In this document: piece by piece, positions 26,004 through 34,566 of the stretch | Numbering within the stretch: the stretch's first letter is position 1 | Layout of the letters: each line of letters begins with the position of its first letter | DNA from: Brevibacillus sp. DP1.3A | GTDB lineage: Bacteria > Bacillota > Bacilli > Brevibacillales > Brevibacillaceae | Assembly (NCBI RefSeq): GCF_013284245.2 | Contig: NZ_CP085876.1 | Location: 1,251,001-1,315,000 of the forward strand | Reading direction: 5' to 3' | DNA: 64,000 bases | Translations under genes and position numbers: made by a program | Notes under the pieces: generated by a model | Told to the model about the DNA's origin: nothing | Seen by the model: only the letters and a program-made list of their open reading frames with translations | Database searches by the model: none

Positions 26004-26939
26004 ATGGAAGTCATCAAGATTTCCCCCCGTGGATATTGTTACGGTGTAGTGGATGCCATGGTCTTGGCACTGCGAACAGCACAAAACTTTGACTTGCCCC
26101 GCCCGATTCATATCTTGGGCATGATCGTACACAATGCTCACGTCGTCGAGGCGTTTGAAAAACAAGGGATAAAAACATTGGATGGAGAGGATCGACTGGC
26201 TCTCTTGGATCAGATCCATGAAGGAACGGTAATCTTCACTGCTCATGGGGTGTCTCCTGAGGTGCGCAAGAAAGCGCGCGATAAAGGCTTGACCGTCGTC
26301 GACGCGACTTGTCCGGATGTAACGAAGACACATGATTTGATCCGTGAAAAAGTAGCAGAAGGCTATCATGTGCTCTACATCGGGAAAAAAGGACATCCAG
26401 AACCAGAGGGCGCTATGGGGATTGCGCCGGATCACGTCCATCTGGTTCAAAAGCTGGAAGAGCTGAACGCGCTCGATCTGCCAACAGACAAGCTGATCGT
26501 AACGAACCAGACGACGATGAGCCAATGGGATGTCAAACATCTGATGGACGCCATTCTTCGGCGTTTTCCAGGCGTGGAAGTGCATAATGAAATTTGTCTC
26601 GCTACACAGGTTCGTCAGGAAGCTGTAGCGGGGCAAGTTGGAGAGGCAGATTTGTGCATTGTCGTAGGCGATCCGCGCAGCAACAACTCCAATCGTTTGG
26701 CACAGGTCTCGGAAGAAATCGCGAATGTTCCCTCGTATCGAATCGCTGATTTGTCTGAGCTGGACCTTGAATGGCTGCGTGGAAAGAAAAATGTGGCGGT
26801 TACTTCTGGTGCTTCGACGCCGACTCCATTGACGAAGGAAGTCATCTCCTTCCTGGAGCAGTTCGATGAGTTCAACCCGGCTACATGGGAGAAAAAACGG
26901 ACCGTCAACATGGCGAAAATATTGCCAACGGTAAAATAA
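26004..26939 (+). CDS. ispH: 4-hydroxy-3-methylbut-2-enyl diphosphate reductase
   Basis: The 311-residue [4Fe-4S] enzyme performs the last step of the MEP isoprenoid pathway, making IPP and DMAPP. The three cluster ligands are Cys12 ([10 protein letters not shown]), Cys103 (VDATCPDV) and Cys198 (NEICLATQ). The conserved [11 protein letters not shown] is also present. GGAGGGG precedes ATG by a good distance. Length matches the Firmicute enzymes. Confidence 0.97.
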   Translation: MEVIKISPRGYCYGVVDAMVLALRTAQNFDLPRPIHILGMIVHNAHVVEAFEKQGIKTLDGEDRLALLDQIHEGTVIFTAHGVSPEVRKKARDKGLTVVDATCPDVTKTHDLIREKVAEGYHVLYIGKKGHPEPEGAMGIAPDHVHLVQKLEELNALDLPTDKLIVTNQTTMSQWDVKHLMDAILRRFPGVEVHNEICLATQVRQEAVAGQVGEADLCIVVGDPRSNNSNRLAQVSEEIANVPSYRIADLSELDLEWLRGKKNVAVTSGASTPTPLTKEVISFLEQFDEFNPATWEKKRTVNMAKILPTVK

Positions 26940-27006
26940 ATAATGTAGGCATGCTCTGCGTTAGGTTTTCTTACACGGTTAATTAACCTCAAAATAGGAG
27001 AGTTAT

Positions 27007-28227
27007 ATGCCAGAATCACTTTCCGGTATAGGACTGGGGGGCGCAAAAGGCAGATACGTAAGTCTTTGCGCCCTTTATCTTTTTATTTACTACGGGTTTG
27101 GTGCTTTTGCCCCGCTCATTACGCAATACTACGAATCCATTCATCTAACTGGGACCCAAATCGGTCTCATCAGTGCAGTCGCGCCGATTGTTTCCATTGT
27201 GGCACAGCCGATGTGGGGTATGATCTGTGATCGCTATCAAATTCGCAAAACTGTGCTGATTCTGACATTGATCATCACGGGCTTGGTGGGACTTCTCTTT
27301 ACGGGTGTTTCCACCTTTGTTTATGTATTTTTGCTCTACATACTGCTGTCGTTTTTTCAAAGTGCCGTTGTTCCCATCTCAGATAGCTTGGCTCTTGGTT
27401 ATGCCAAGGGACATGGCATGCAGTTCGGCGACATTCGTTTGTGGGGAGCCATCGGCTTTGCACTAGCGGCATTCATCACAGGTCTTCTCGTCGAGCAGTG
27501 GGGGCCACATGTTCTTTTTTACTCGTTTTGCTTGGCGTTTCTGCTTGCCATTCTGTTTCTTCAGAAGGTTCCGGAAGAAGTGACAGAGGCTTCGCGGTTT
27601 CGTGTCAGTATGCTTGCGGGGATCAGGGATTTGGCGCGTATTCCACGATTTGCGCTGTTTTTGATTTCATCGTTTTGCATGATGGGCTCTGTAAACGCCA
27701 ATAATATTTGGTTTTCCCTGTTTTATCAGGATATCGGAGGAACCATAGCAGGAATCGGTCTTGCCTTCTTGTTGTTTGCAGGCAGCGAGGCTCCTTTTAT
27801 GAAGCTGGCGGGTTATATTGTCCGCAGATGGGGACTGGAGTTGACGCTCTTGCTATCTGCAATTTTTTGCGCGATGCGCTGGTTCTGGTATAGTTCAGCT
27901 CCGAGTACCACTGCCGTAATTGCTATGTTCTTTGTGCAGGGGATTTCAGTAGGCTTTTATTTGGCGACAGCAGCCCAATTTGTGCGCGAAAATACGCCCG
28001 CATCCCTTCAGGTGACGGCGTTGGCCATCTTCTTTTCAGTAGGAGGCGGGCTTGGTGCGATGTTTTGTAATTTGGTAGCAGGGTGGATCAAAGATTCGTT
28101 TTCGGTGCTAGCCATTTATTTGTTTTTTGGAATCATCACCGCGATCGGGATCATTCCTCTGCTCATGATAAAATTCGGACGGTGGAAGCAAATCTCACCA
28201 GACGAAGAAGTACAGGCTAGTCAATGA
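27007..28227 (+). CDS. MFS transporter (MFS_1-like)
   Basis: The 406-residue protein has 12 predicted helices and starts YVSLCALYLFIYYGFGAFAP. The loop PMWGMICDRYQIRK is the MFS signature between helices 2 and 3, and FGDIRLWGAIGFALAAFITG is typical of the LacY/nucleoside-symporter-like branch (YwbF/YfkF relatives). Substrate unknown. Its 3' end overlaps the convergent cupredoxin gene by 11 bases. Confidence 0.88.
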   Translation: MPESLSGIGLGGAKGRYVSLCALYLFIYYGFGAFAPLITQYYESIHLTGTQIGLISAVAPIVSIVAQPMWGMICDRYQIRKTVLILTLIITGLVGLLFTGVSTFVYVFLLYILLSFFQSAVVPISDSLALGYAKGHGMQFGDIRLWGAIGFALAAFITGLLVEQWGPHVLFYSFCLAFLLAILFLQKVPEEVTEASRFRVSMLAGIRDLARIPRFALFLISSFCMMGSVNANNIWFSLFYQDIGGTIAGIGLAFLLFAGSEAPFMKLAGYIVRRWGLELTLLLSAIFCAMRWFWYSSAPSTTAVIAMFFVQGISVGFYLATAAQFVRENTPASLQVTALAIFFSVGGGLGAMFCNLVAGWIKDSFSVLAIYLFFGIITAIGIIPLLMIKFGRWKQISPDEEVQASQ

Positions 28228-28606
28228 CGAGCATGCCTTGGAAGCCTGTTTCCGGATAACCAGGTGCGTCTGATACGAAATGAAACCGGCCGCGTTTGGC
28301 TGCTGAAAACTGTAAAAGAGTCGATTGGGTCGGCTTCAATTCTGTGGATGCAAGGTTCAGATCACGAATGGATAGATTGTGAGGGCGCGTATCGGTGTTG
28401 ACGATCATCAACGAGACTCGCTCTCCTTCATGTGCAGTCAATTGATTGGGCAAAAAGCCAGCGCTAGAAATCGTAACGGTATGTGTCCGCGTCGCGACAG
28501 CGTACGAAGCGGGCAGGCGATGGTGATGATGTGTCCAAAGTAGCGTTAATGTCACAGCCAGAGCGATGATTGGATAACGAAGCTGCCGATACCAGTGACG
28601 AGACAT
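28217..28606 (-). CDS. Cupredoxin-fold exported protein lacking copper ligands
   Basis: The 129-residue protein has one N-terminal membrane helix (about 10-28) followed by HHHH and a cupredoxin domain: ISSAGFLPNQLTAHEGERVSLMI, then DTRPHNLSI with the first ligand His. The ligand loop that normally reads F-x-C-x-x-P-G-H-x-x-x-G-M here reads FVSDAPGYPETGF, so Cys, His and Met are replaced by Ser, Tyr and Phe. It probably does not bind type 1 copper. ATG 28606 lies 12 bases after GGAG; ATG 28639 lacks a box. Confidence 0.8.
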   Translation of the reverse strand: MSRHWYRQLRYPIIALAVTLTLLWTHHHHRLPASYAVATRTHTVTISSAGFLPNQLTAHEGERVSLMIVNTDTRPHNLSIRDLNLASTELKPTQSTLLQFSAAKRGRFHFVSDAPGYPETGFQGMLVID

Positions 28607-28639
28607 TTTGCTTTTCAACTCCTTCGAGGACAATAGCAT

Positions 28640-28787
28640 GGGGAAGTTACTATTATCCTGTCCCCGGAGTGAGGGGGATAAACACCTTTTTCCTATTCGG
28701 ATGAGGTCAATAACTAGATCTCTTACATGAGGAATGTCTCGTGTAGGGCTAGCCTACTAATCCCGATGAGCCGATGTCGATCCGCTT
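28640..28787. other. Unexplained gene-free region, possibly a structured RNA
   Basis: This region separates two divergent genes and carries no plausible reading frame, yet a strong plus-strand terminator follows it at 28788. It contains nested complementarity: CGGAT (28697 region) with ATCCG (28779 region), GGG with CCC around GCTAGCCTACTAAT, and CATGAG/CTCGTG-like segments. It matches no riboswitch I know. It may be a small RNA or an attenuator ahead of the PadR gene. Confidence 0.35.
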
Positions 28788-28825
28788 AAGACCACCTCAA
28801 CTTTATTTGAGGGGTCTTTTTTTAT
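28788..28825 (+). terminator. Rho-independent terminator upstream of the padR-like gene
   Basis: AAGACC-A-CCTCAA pairs with TTGAGG-GGTCTT (12 bp, one bulged A, 6-base loop), followed by seven T. No annotated plus-strand gene precedes it for 560 bases, so it implies a short untranslated transcript. Confidence 0.85.
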
Positions 28826-28844
28826 TCAGTGAAAAAGCAATTCG

Positions 28845-28879
28845 ACACATATTACTTCGTTACACATAGTAATATGTGT
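28845..28879. promoter_or_regulatory. PadR operator: perfect 12-bp inverted repeat
   Basis: ACACATATTACT (28845-28856) and AGTAATATGTGT (28868-28879) are perfect inverted repeats with an 11-base spacer. The -10-like TATAGT follows at 28885. ATGT...ACAT dyads are typical of PadR-family sites, and the padR-like gene starts at 28906, so autoregulation is likely. Confidence 0.8.
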
Positions 28880-28905
28880 TATGCTATAGTTGCGAGGTGA
28901 ACGAG

Positions 28906-29253
28906 ATGAGTGACAGCAGTATCAGCAGTGACATTATCCGCGGTCATATCGATACGATTATTCTCCGTGTCCTGTGTGACGGCGATAACTACGGATACGA
29001 AATTATCAAAGCCATTTTCAAAAACAGCGGCGGGCGTTACGAACTGAAAGAGCCTTCCTTGTATACCAGTCTGAAAAGATTAGAGTCACACAAGCTGATC
29101 GCTTCGTACTGGGGAGATGAGAGCCAGGGGGGCAGACGCAAATATTATCAGGTGACAGAAGCAGGGAGAGAGGCGTACGAAAAAGCGCTGGCATCTTGGA
29201 AAGTTGCCAAAGAATTGATTGACCAGCTCATCGAAAGGCGGGAGGAAGTGTGA
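28906..29253 (+). CDS. PadR-family transcriptional regulator
   Basis: The 115-residue protein is a PadR winged helix: IIRGHIDTIILRVLCDGDNYGYEIIKAI, then YELKEPSLYTSLKRLESHKLI and GGRRKYYQVTEAGREAYE. It starts at ATG 28906 after AGGTG. Its stop overlaps the next start by one base. PadR regulators of this size are usually paired with a membrane protein carrying a PadR-associated prefix domain, as here. They often respond to envelope stress or drugs. Confidence 0.93.
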   Translation: MSDSSISSDIIRGHIDTIILRVLCDGDNYGYEIIKAIFKNSGGRYELKEPSLYTSLKRLESHKLIASYWGDESQGGRRKYYQVTEAGREAYEKALASWKVAKELIDQLIERREEV

Positions 29254-29942
29254 TGGAGAGTTTACAGCACTATGTCGATCAATTGTTTCAAAAATATAGA
29301 GGAAGTAAGCAAATCGAGGAGCTCAAATGGGAAGTATTGAGCAATCTGGAGGCAAAGGTCGCCGACTTGGTTGCAGATGGGCTATCACTGGATGAAGCGG
29401 TGAAAAAAGCAAAAGCCAATCTCCCTTCGATTGATTCGATTGTCGGAGAACGCCGCCAGGTATACATATTTCTACTTGTACAAGAGTTGTTGCAACTCGG
29501 ATTGTTGTACGTACTCATTGCCTGGATTGTGACAATGCCTCTGCGAATTTGGGGCATGGGGATCTTTTTGAACTATAGTCTGTTTGCGATTTGCATCCTT
29601 ATCGGAATCGTCTATTTGATTTTGCTGGGGATCAACCGACCGGCTTCCTCGCAAAATTTGACCAGTATGAATGTACGGTCTGCCTGTTTGCTGCGGAAAA
29701 CAGGCTGGATGCTGTGGGCGCTTTATATTGTCGGGACACTCGTTTTTACGACTGCGCTCTATTTTGGCAGCAATCTATGGTTTTCAACGCCAGTGAATCT
29801 TACTGGACCGTATCAATTCGCTAACGTTGCCGTATCATATGCGCTGCCTTTTCTCTCAATCCTTATACCATTGTGGCTCCATGCCATTCCGCGGCTTATT
29901 TTGAAATACGATGCAGGGGAAGGTGACGTCATTGCGAAATAA
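29253..29942 (+). CDS. Membrane protein with PadR-associated permease-prefix (HAAS-like) domain
   Basis: The 229-residue protein has an N-terminal helical domain (about 1-65: HYVDQLFQKY, EELKWEVLSNLEAKVADL, LSLDEAVKKA) like the HAAS/DUF1700/permease-prefix domains that accompany PadR regulators. Five or six membrane helices follow (about 75-215). ATG 29253 lies seven bases after GGAGG and overlaps the padR stop. It probably works with the PadR protein as a sensor or accessory; the exact role is unknown. Confidence 0.82.
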   Translation: MESLQHYVDQLFQKYRGSKQIEELKWEVLSNLEAKVADLVADGLSLDEAVKKAKANLPSIDSIVGERRQVYIFLLVQELLQLGLLYVLIAWIVTMPLRIWGMGIFLNYSLFAICILIGIVYLILLGINRPASSQNLTSMNVRSACLLRKTGWMLWALYIVGTLVFTTALYFGSNLWFSTPVNLTGPYQFANVAVSYALPFLSILIPLWLHAIPRLILKYDAGEGDVIAK

Positions 29943-30480
29943 AATCATACTTGCCTTGGTTCTTATCGGGGTTGTCCTGTTCATGGTCATTCAGATCGTC
30001 ATTATCCCGGAGAACGAAGCGCAATCCGAGCAATATCAATTAGCTCAGCAAAGCCCACTGACTCACGATTTGGAATCCATTTTGCCATACAAAAACAAGT
30101 ACATGGGCGCTACTTCGAATCTGGTCATGTTCAATCATCTGCCGTTGAGCCATCTCAAGCGCACCTTTCAGCTCCGTCCGGAGAAGTTTACGATTGAGAT
30201 TCATTACGAGGACATGACGACCGATGTCGAGGCGAAATTGTTCAAGCAAGCGATGCTGTATAACTCCGTGTCAGCCTTTGCGTTGGTAGACAATTTGCAA
30301 ACAATCGAATACCGTTTTTCAGATACTACGATTGTTGCCACACGAGTTGTCATGCAAGGTCTCTTCGGTGAGGATTTGGCGTCGCTGTTGACAAAAGAAA
30401 AGTGGAAGACAAGTGTGCAGGACAAGTTGCGAGATGACCAATTTGTTGAAGAGGGTATGAAAAAGCTTGTAAAAAAGTAA
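29932..30480 (+). CDS. Membrane-anchored protein with DUF4825-like domain
   Basis: The 182-residue protein has one N-terminal membrane helix (about 5-24) and an extracytoplasmic domain. KNKYMGATSNLVMFNHLPLS, LRPEKFTIEIHYED and VDNLQTIEYRF match the DUF4825 pattern seen in Firmicute membrane proteins. TTG 29932 has AAGGTG six bases upstream and overlaps the previous gene by 11 bases. It is the third gene of the PadR operon. Function unknown. Confidence 0.72.
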   Translation: MRNKIILALVLIGVVLFMVIQIVIIPENEAQSEQYQLAQQSPLTHDLESILPYKNKYMGATSNLVMFNHLPLSHLKRTFQLRPEKFTIEIHYEDMTTDVEAKLFKQAMLYNSVSAFALVDNLQTIEYRFSDTTIVATRVVMQGLFGEDLASLLTKEKWKTSVQDKLRDDQFVEEGMKKLVKK

Positions 30481-30550
30481 GAGAATAGCAATGCAAAGCA
30501 GCTTTTAGAGAACGGAGAGTCTTACTTTGGCTTTCAATTAAAATAAAAGA

Positions 30551-30582
30551 AAAAAGGGGCGAGCCTGTTACTCGTCCCTTTT
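30551..30582. terminator. Bidirectional terminator
   Basis: GGGGCGAG / CTCGTCCC with flanking A and T runs on both sides lies between the convergent DUF4825 and pit genes and can serve both strands. Confidence 0.87.
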
Positions 30583-30586
30583 GCTG

Positions 30587-31594
30587 TTAGATAAATATAT
30601 GTAGCAACAAATACGTAGCCGCAGCGAGCAAGGCAGAGATCGGCAGCGTAATAAACCAGGTGATCACGATGCGTTTGGCGACGCCCCAATTGACGCTCTT
30701 CAGCCGTTTGGCTGCGCCGACCCCCATGATCCCGGAAGAGATGACATGGGTAGAGCTGACAGGCAATCCTAGCTGCGTAAAGGTAAAAATGATCGAGGAC
30801 GAGGTGAGGTCGGCCGTGGCTCCATTGATTGGTTCAATCTTGGTAATTTTGCCCCCGACCGTCTTGATGATTTTCCAGCCTCCGACAGAGGTTCCCAAGC
30901 CCATCGCGAGCGCACAAATGAACTGCACCCAGAAAGGAATCGTGCTCGTATCTGCATGCAGGTCAGCGGCTACGAGAGCAAACACGATAATACCCATCGC
31001 CTTCTGTGCGTCATTCGTTCCATGTGTAAAGGATTGCAGGGCCGCCGTGAAAATCTGAAAGAGGCGAAATCCCCGGTTGACCTTGGTAGGGGGAATCATG
31101 ATCCGACTGAAAATGAAATAAACCAAATTCATCATGAGGTAAGCGGCAACCAGCGCGATAACCGGTGATACAATCAGCGCTTGAAAGATTTTTAAAAAAC
31201 CAGCCCAGTTGATTTGCGCGCTCCCGGCGGAAGCAAGGACTGCCCCTACGAGTGAGCCGATGAGAGCGTGTGACGAGCTGCTGGGGATACCGTACCACCA
31301 CGTAATCAAATTCCAAAGGATCGCAGACAGGAGAGCAGCCATGACCACAAGCACTCCGAATTCCAGCTTGGCTGGATCGGCGATATCCCCACCGATCGTT
31401 TTGGCGACCCCGGTAAATGTCAGGGCACCGATAAAGTTCATGATAGCTGCCAGAGCAATGGCAATTTTAGGCGGGAGAGCTTTGGTGGATACGGTGGTTG
31501 CAATGGCATTGGCTGTATCATGAAATCCGTTGATAAAGTCAAAGGAAACAGCCAGGATAATAACCGCAATAACAAGAGGAAGGCTCGTCTGCAT
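30587..31594 (-). CDS. pit: Low-affinity inorganic phosphate transporter, Pit family
   Basis: The 335-residue protein has about ten helices and both PiT signatures: the N-terminal FDFINGFHDTANAIATTVSTKAL and the C-terminal FTHGTNDAQKAMGI. It moves phosphate (as a metal complex) with protons or sodium. The upstream DUF47 protein, 19 bases away, is the usual partner. No Pho box was recognised. Confidence 0.95.
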   Translation of the reverse strand: MQTSLPLVIAVIILAVSFDFINGFHDTANAIATTVSTKALPPKIAIALAAIMNFIGALTFTGVAKTIGGDIADPAKLEFGVLVVMAALLSAILWNLITWWYGIPSSSSHALIGSLVGAVLASAGSAQINWAGFLKIFQALIVSPVIALVAAYLMMNLVYFIFSRIMIPPTKVNRGFRLFQIFTAALQSFTHGTNDAQKAMGIIVFALVAADLHADTSTIPFWVQFICALAMGLGTSVGGWKIIKTVGGKITKIEPINGATADLTSSSIIFTFTQLGLPVSSTHVISSGIMGVGAAKRLKSVNWGVAKRIVITWFITLPISALLAAATYLLLHIFI

Positions 31595-31613
31595 GAAAGT
31601 AGGTCTCCTTGGT

Positions 31614-32231
31614 TTAAGAGTTGCCCATGATCACGGATTCCATCGCATCGGCGACATCCTCGCAATGATCCATGACATCTTCGAGCACTTCGTAAATCTC
31701 TTTGAGCTGCATAATGTGAATCGGATCGCTCGAGGTCTTGAACAATTGTCGGATGCTCTCCCGCACCAATTCATCCCCATCGCTTTCCAAATCGTTAATG
31801 CGGATGATGTACTCCTTCATATCAGACAGCTTTTGCTTTTGAAGCAGCTCGATGGCGAGAAGAATTTGCTTGGTAGCTTCTTCGATGAGTTGCCCAAAAC
31901 GCACCATCGTTTCATCTGCTTCCATGATGTCGTACATATAGAGCCTCGAAGCGCAAAACTCCAATCCGTCCAGCACATCATCCAGCTTGACGGCAAGGTC
32001 CAGGACGTCCTCTCGCTCGATGGCGGTAATAAATGTCTTGTTGATTTGTACGATGATTTCATGGATGAGCTTGTCGCCTTTTGTTTCGTATTCCTTCATC
32101 TCTGTAGAAAAGGTTTTGACAGTCTCCAATGAAGTAATCTTGTATTCATTAAAATAGATCGCTGTTTGATGCACATTTTTCGCAATCTCATACAAGTCAT
32201 CCAAGAGTGCGTCCGATTTGGTAAAAAGCAT
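31614..32231 (-). CDS. DUF47-family (PhoU-like) phosphate transport accessory protein
   Basis: The 205-residue protein is almost entirely helical, with FTKSDALLDDLYEIAKNVHQ at the start, repeated E/D-rich helices such as REDVLDLAVKLDDVLDGLE and the C-terminal YEVLEDVMDHCEDVADAMES. The E/D-x3-D pattern binds metal clusters in PhoU-like folds. ATG 32231 has GGAGG eight bases upstream. It is encoded ahead of pit in one operon and probably controls its activity. Confidence 0.93.
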   Translation of the reverse strand: MLFTKSDALLDDLYEIAKNVHQTAIYFNEYKITSLETVKTFSTEMKEYETKGDKLIHEIIVQINKTFITAIEREDVLDLAVKLDDVLDGLEFCASRLYMYDIMEADETMVRFGQLIEEATKQILLAIELLQKQKLSDMKEYIIRINDLESDGDELVRESIRQLFKTSSDPIHIMQLKEIYEVLEDVMDHCEDVADAMESVIMGNS

Positions 32232-32313
32232 AAAACAAACCTCCACTTCGAAAACCCGAATAGGAGTATTTTGAGTGGAGGAGGTGGGGATTATGCACTT
32301 TTTCACTAACTCT

Positions 32314-32928
32314 TTACGTCGTGAGTAATTGGGCTGCCATATAGACGGCCACTCCCCACATAATCACAGCTGAAAATATATTCAGGCCACGCTGTAATTT
32401 TCCAGAACGATCCAATCGTCCTGCCGTACGACCAGCTACGGAAAGGCCGAAAAACCAGAGGCAGGATACGAGGATGCAGGCAATCGTAAAGCCCCATTTC
32501 TCTGTTCCGGTATAGCTGAGTGAGCTGGTGCCGATCACGCCGATCGTATCGAGAATCGCATGCGGGTTCAACAAAGAGACAGAGGCAGCAAACATGATTT
32601 GCTTTTTGGCCGAAAAGCATTCTTTCTCTCCATTCTCCGTATTGGGACGGCTACGCCACGTTAAATATCCCATGTACACCAAAAAGAAGAAGCCGACGAC
32701 ATACAGAACCGTTTTTAGCCATGTGACTGTCAATACAACCAAAGAGACTCCCAATACTGCCAATAAAATGAGCAGGGTATCGCAGAGTGCCGCAGTCAGT
32801 ACGACGGGCATGGCGCGAAGTAATGTAGGTTGTAGGGCCCCCTGATTAAAAACGAAAACATTCTGTGCACCGAGCGGTAAAATAAGTCCAAAAGCAAGCA
32901 CAAAACCGTGCAAAATCGCTTCCAGCAT
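32314..32928 (-). CDS. LysE/ArgO-family amino acid exporter
   Basis: The 204-residue protein has six predicted helices and the LysE signature GFVLAFGLILPLGAQNVFVFNQGA with the Gly-Ala-Gln-Asn loop, plus SLLNPHAILDTIGVIG. The family exports lysine, arginine or related amino acids. ATG 32928 lies eight bases after GGAGG. It is divergent from a MocR regulator and is its probable target. The substrate is inferred only from the family. Confidence 0.9.
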   Translation of the reverse strand: MLEAILHGFVLAFGLILPLGAQNVFVFNQGALQPTLLRAMPVVLTAALCDTLLILLAVLGVSLVVLTVTWLKTVLYVVGFFFLVYMGYLTWRSRPNTENGEKECFSAKKQIMFAASVSLLNPHAILDTIGVIGTSSLSYTGTEKWGFTIACILVSCLWFFGLSVAGRTAGRLDRSGKLQRGLNIFSAVIMWGVAVYMAAQLLTT

Positions 32929-33017
32929 GATCATTTCCTCCCCGTTTCTCTCTGGATGCAAAGGCTATTTGCATTACTGTCATTATTCACGGTTGTGAAT
33001 CTGTTGTCTCCAGCCAA

Positions 33018-33051
33018 TTGGTTTGCATCCAAACCAACCAATTTGTACAAT
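33018..33051 (+). promoter_or_regulatory. Promoter and palindromic operator of the mocR-like gene
   Basis: A -35 TTGCAT (33023-33028) and -10 TACAAT (33046-33051) have a 17-base spacer. The -35 is embedded in a perfect 8-4-8 palindrome TTGGTTTGCATCCAAACCAA (33018-33037). A second small dyad, ATTCAC-N4-GTGAAT (32985-33000), lies on the exporter side. The layout suggests autoregulation plus control of the divergent lysE-like gene. Confidence 0.68.
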
Positions 33052-33075
33052 GATAAGATGAGGAGGAATGTGCCT

Positions 33076-34524
33076 GTGTTGACGATAGACTGGAAGCCTG
33101 ACAAATCATCTGACATACCGATCTACGCGCAGATCGTGGCTTATATCAAGGGGAAAATTGCAGGCGGTGAGTGGCCGATCAATAGTAAATTGCCAACACA
33201 AAGAGCGTTAGCACAAGCCTTTGATGTAAACCGCAGCACGGTGGTGACGGCGTTGGAAGAGCTAAAAGCGGATGGCTTCATTGAAGCAACAGTAGGCAGT
33301 GGCTCCGTTGTTAGCAACAACACCTGGTCCTTGCTGACGACTGCACCTCCCCCGAATTGGCTGGGCTACGTTCAGGCAGGGGCGCATCTACCCAACTCGC
33401 AGACGATTCAGGATATCAATCGTTATGAGCCAGACCCGAGGTACATTCGCCTGGGGACAGGTGAGCTGTCGCCCGGCTTGATTCCTGTTGCGGAGATGGA
33501 AGAGGTCATGGCTAGCTTGCAGGGCAAAATGACTCATCTCGGATATTCGGAGCCAAAAGGGTTGTTGCCTTTGCGTCAGGTGATCAGCAATCATTTGCGG
33601 AGCAGGGGGATCGAAGCTTCTCCGGCGTCTATTTTGGTCGTTTCAGGGGCCCTTCAAGCCTTGCAGTTGATATCGATTGGTATCCTTCACCGTGGATCTG
33701 CCATCTTGCTCGAACAGCCTTCGTATTTATTCTCACTGCCTTTGTTTCAATCATCGGGAATGCGTCTGGTTGGTGTACCGATGGATGCAGAAGGAATCAC
33801 TCCCCAAGGGCTAACGAGACAAAAACAGGCGCATAACGCGGCACTACTCTATACGATTTCGGCTTACCACAATCCGACGGGGATTAGCCTATCAGAGAAT
33901 AGAAGGGAGCAAGTGCTGGCGGCATGTGAGCGGGAGAGACTGCCTGTGTTGGAAGACGATGTTTATGGAGAATTGTGGTTAGACGAACCGGGGCCATTGC
34001 CGTTGAAGGCGAGGGATCAGAGCGGGCTGGTCTTGTATTTGGGCAGCTTGTCCAAAACACTCAGTCCGGGGCTGCGGATTGGCTGGATTGTAGGGCCTGA
34101 GCCTGTCATTGAACGCCTCGCGGATGTGAAAATGCAGACAGATTACGGAGCGAGTGCTATTTCCCAATGGGTCGCGACAGAATGGCTTACAAGCAAGAGA
34201 TATTCCCGGCATCTGGATCAGCTAAGAGCGGCACTGCGACACAGAAGGGACAGGATGTGCGAATGGCTTACTCGCTGGTTTGGCGATCTGGCAGATTGGC
34301 GTATTCCACATGGCGGTTTTTATATTTGGCTGCGTCTGCATCAGGCGGTTTCGATGCGCAAGCTTTTTACGGAAGCATTGGCAAAAGGGGTCCTGTTAAA
34401 TCCCGGCTTTGTTTATGATCAGACGGATAGTCATCATCTTCGCTTGTCCTACGTGTACGCGGAGGAAGCTGACATGGAAAAGGCGCTATTTATCTTATCG
34501 CAGCTCCTGCGTGGCAAAGGGTAA
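33076..34524 (+). CDS. MocR-family regulator (GntR HTH fused to PLP aminotransferase fold)
   Basis: The 482-residue protein has an N-terminal GntR winged helix (about 10-75: IYAQIVAYIKGKIAGGEWPINSKLPTQR divided over two helices, then VNRSTVVTALEEL) and a fold-type I aminotransferase domain (about 115-475). The PLP lysine is in YLGSLSKTLSPGLRIGW and the binding Asp/Tyr in EDDVYGEL. MocR proteins use PLP to sense amino acids or vitamers. GTG 33076 follows AGGAGG by nine bases. It faces the LysE exporter gene. Confidence 0.93.
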   Translation: MLTIDWKPDKSSDIPIYAQIVAYIKGKIAGGEWPINSKLPTQRALAQAFDVNRSTVVTALEELKADGFIEATVGSGSVVSNNTWSLLTTAPPPNWLGYVQAGAHLPNSQTIQDINRYEPDPRYIRLGTGELSPGLIPVAEMEEVMASLQGKMTHLGYSEPKGLLPLRQVISNHLRSRGIEASPASILVVSGALQALQLISIGILHRGSAILLEQPSYLFSLPLFQSSGMRLVGVPMDAEGITPQGLTRQKQAHNAALLYTISAYHNPTGISLSENRREQVLAACERERLPVLEDDVYGELWLDEPGPLPLKARDQSGLVLYLGSLSKTLSPGLRIGWIVGPEPVIERLADVKMQTDYGASAISQWVATEWLTSKRYSRHLDQLRAALRHRRDRMCEWLTRWFGDLADWRIPHGGFYIWLRLHQAVSMRKLFTEALAKGVLLNPGFVYDQTDSHHLRLSYVYAEEADMEKALFILSQLLRGKG

Positions 34525-34529
34525 TGGAA

Positions 34530-34560
34530 AGAAGACACCTGCTTGGGTCAGGTGTCTTCT
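34530..34560. terminator. Hairpin terminator between convergent genes
   Basis: AGAAGACACCTG / CAGGTGTCTTCT is a perfect 12-bp stem with a 7-base loop. U tracts are short on both strands. Confidence 0.75.
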
Positions 34561-34566
34561 GCTATT

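Noticed and set aside
28640..28787. M-box, yybP-ykoY, guanidine or TPP riboswitch
   Set aside because: None of the conserved core sequences of these classes is present on either strand.
28845..28879. The 12-bp inverted repeat as transposon ends
   Set aside because: The spacer is only 11 bases, there is no transposase or target duplication, and its position fits a PadR operator.
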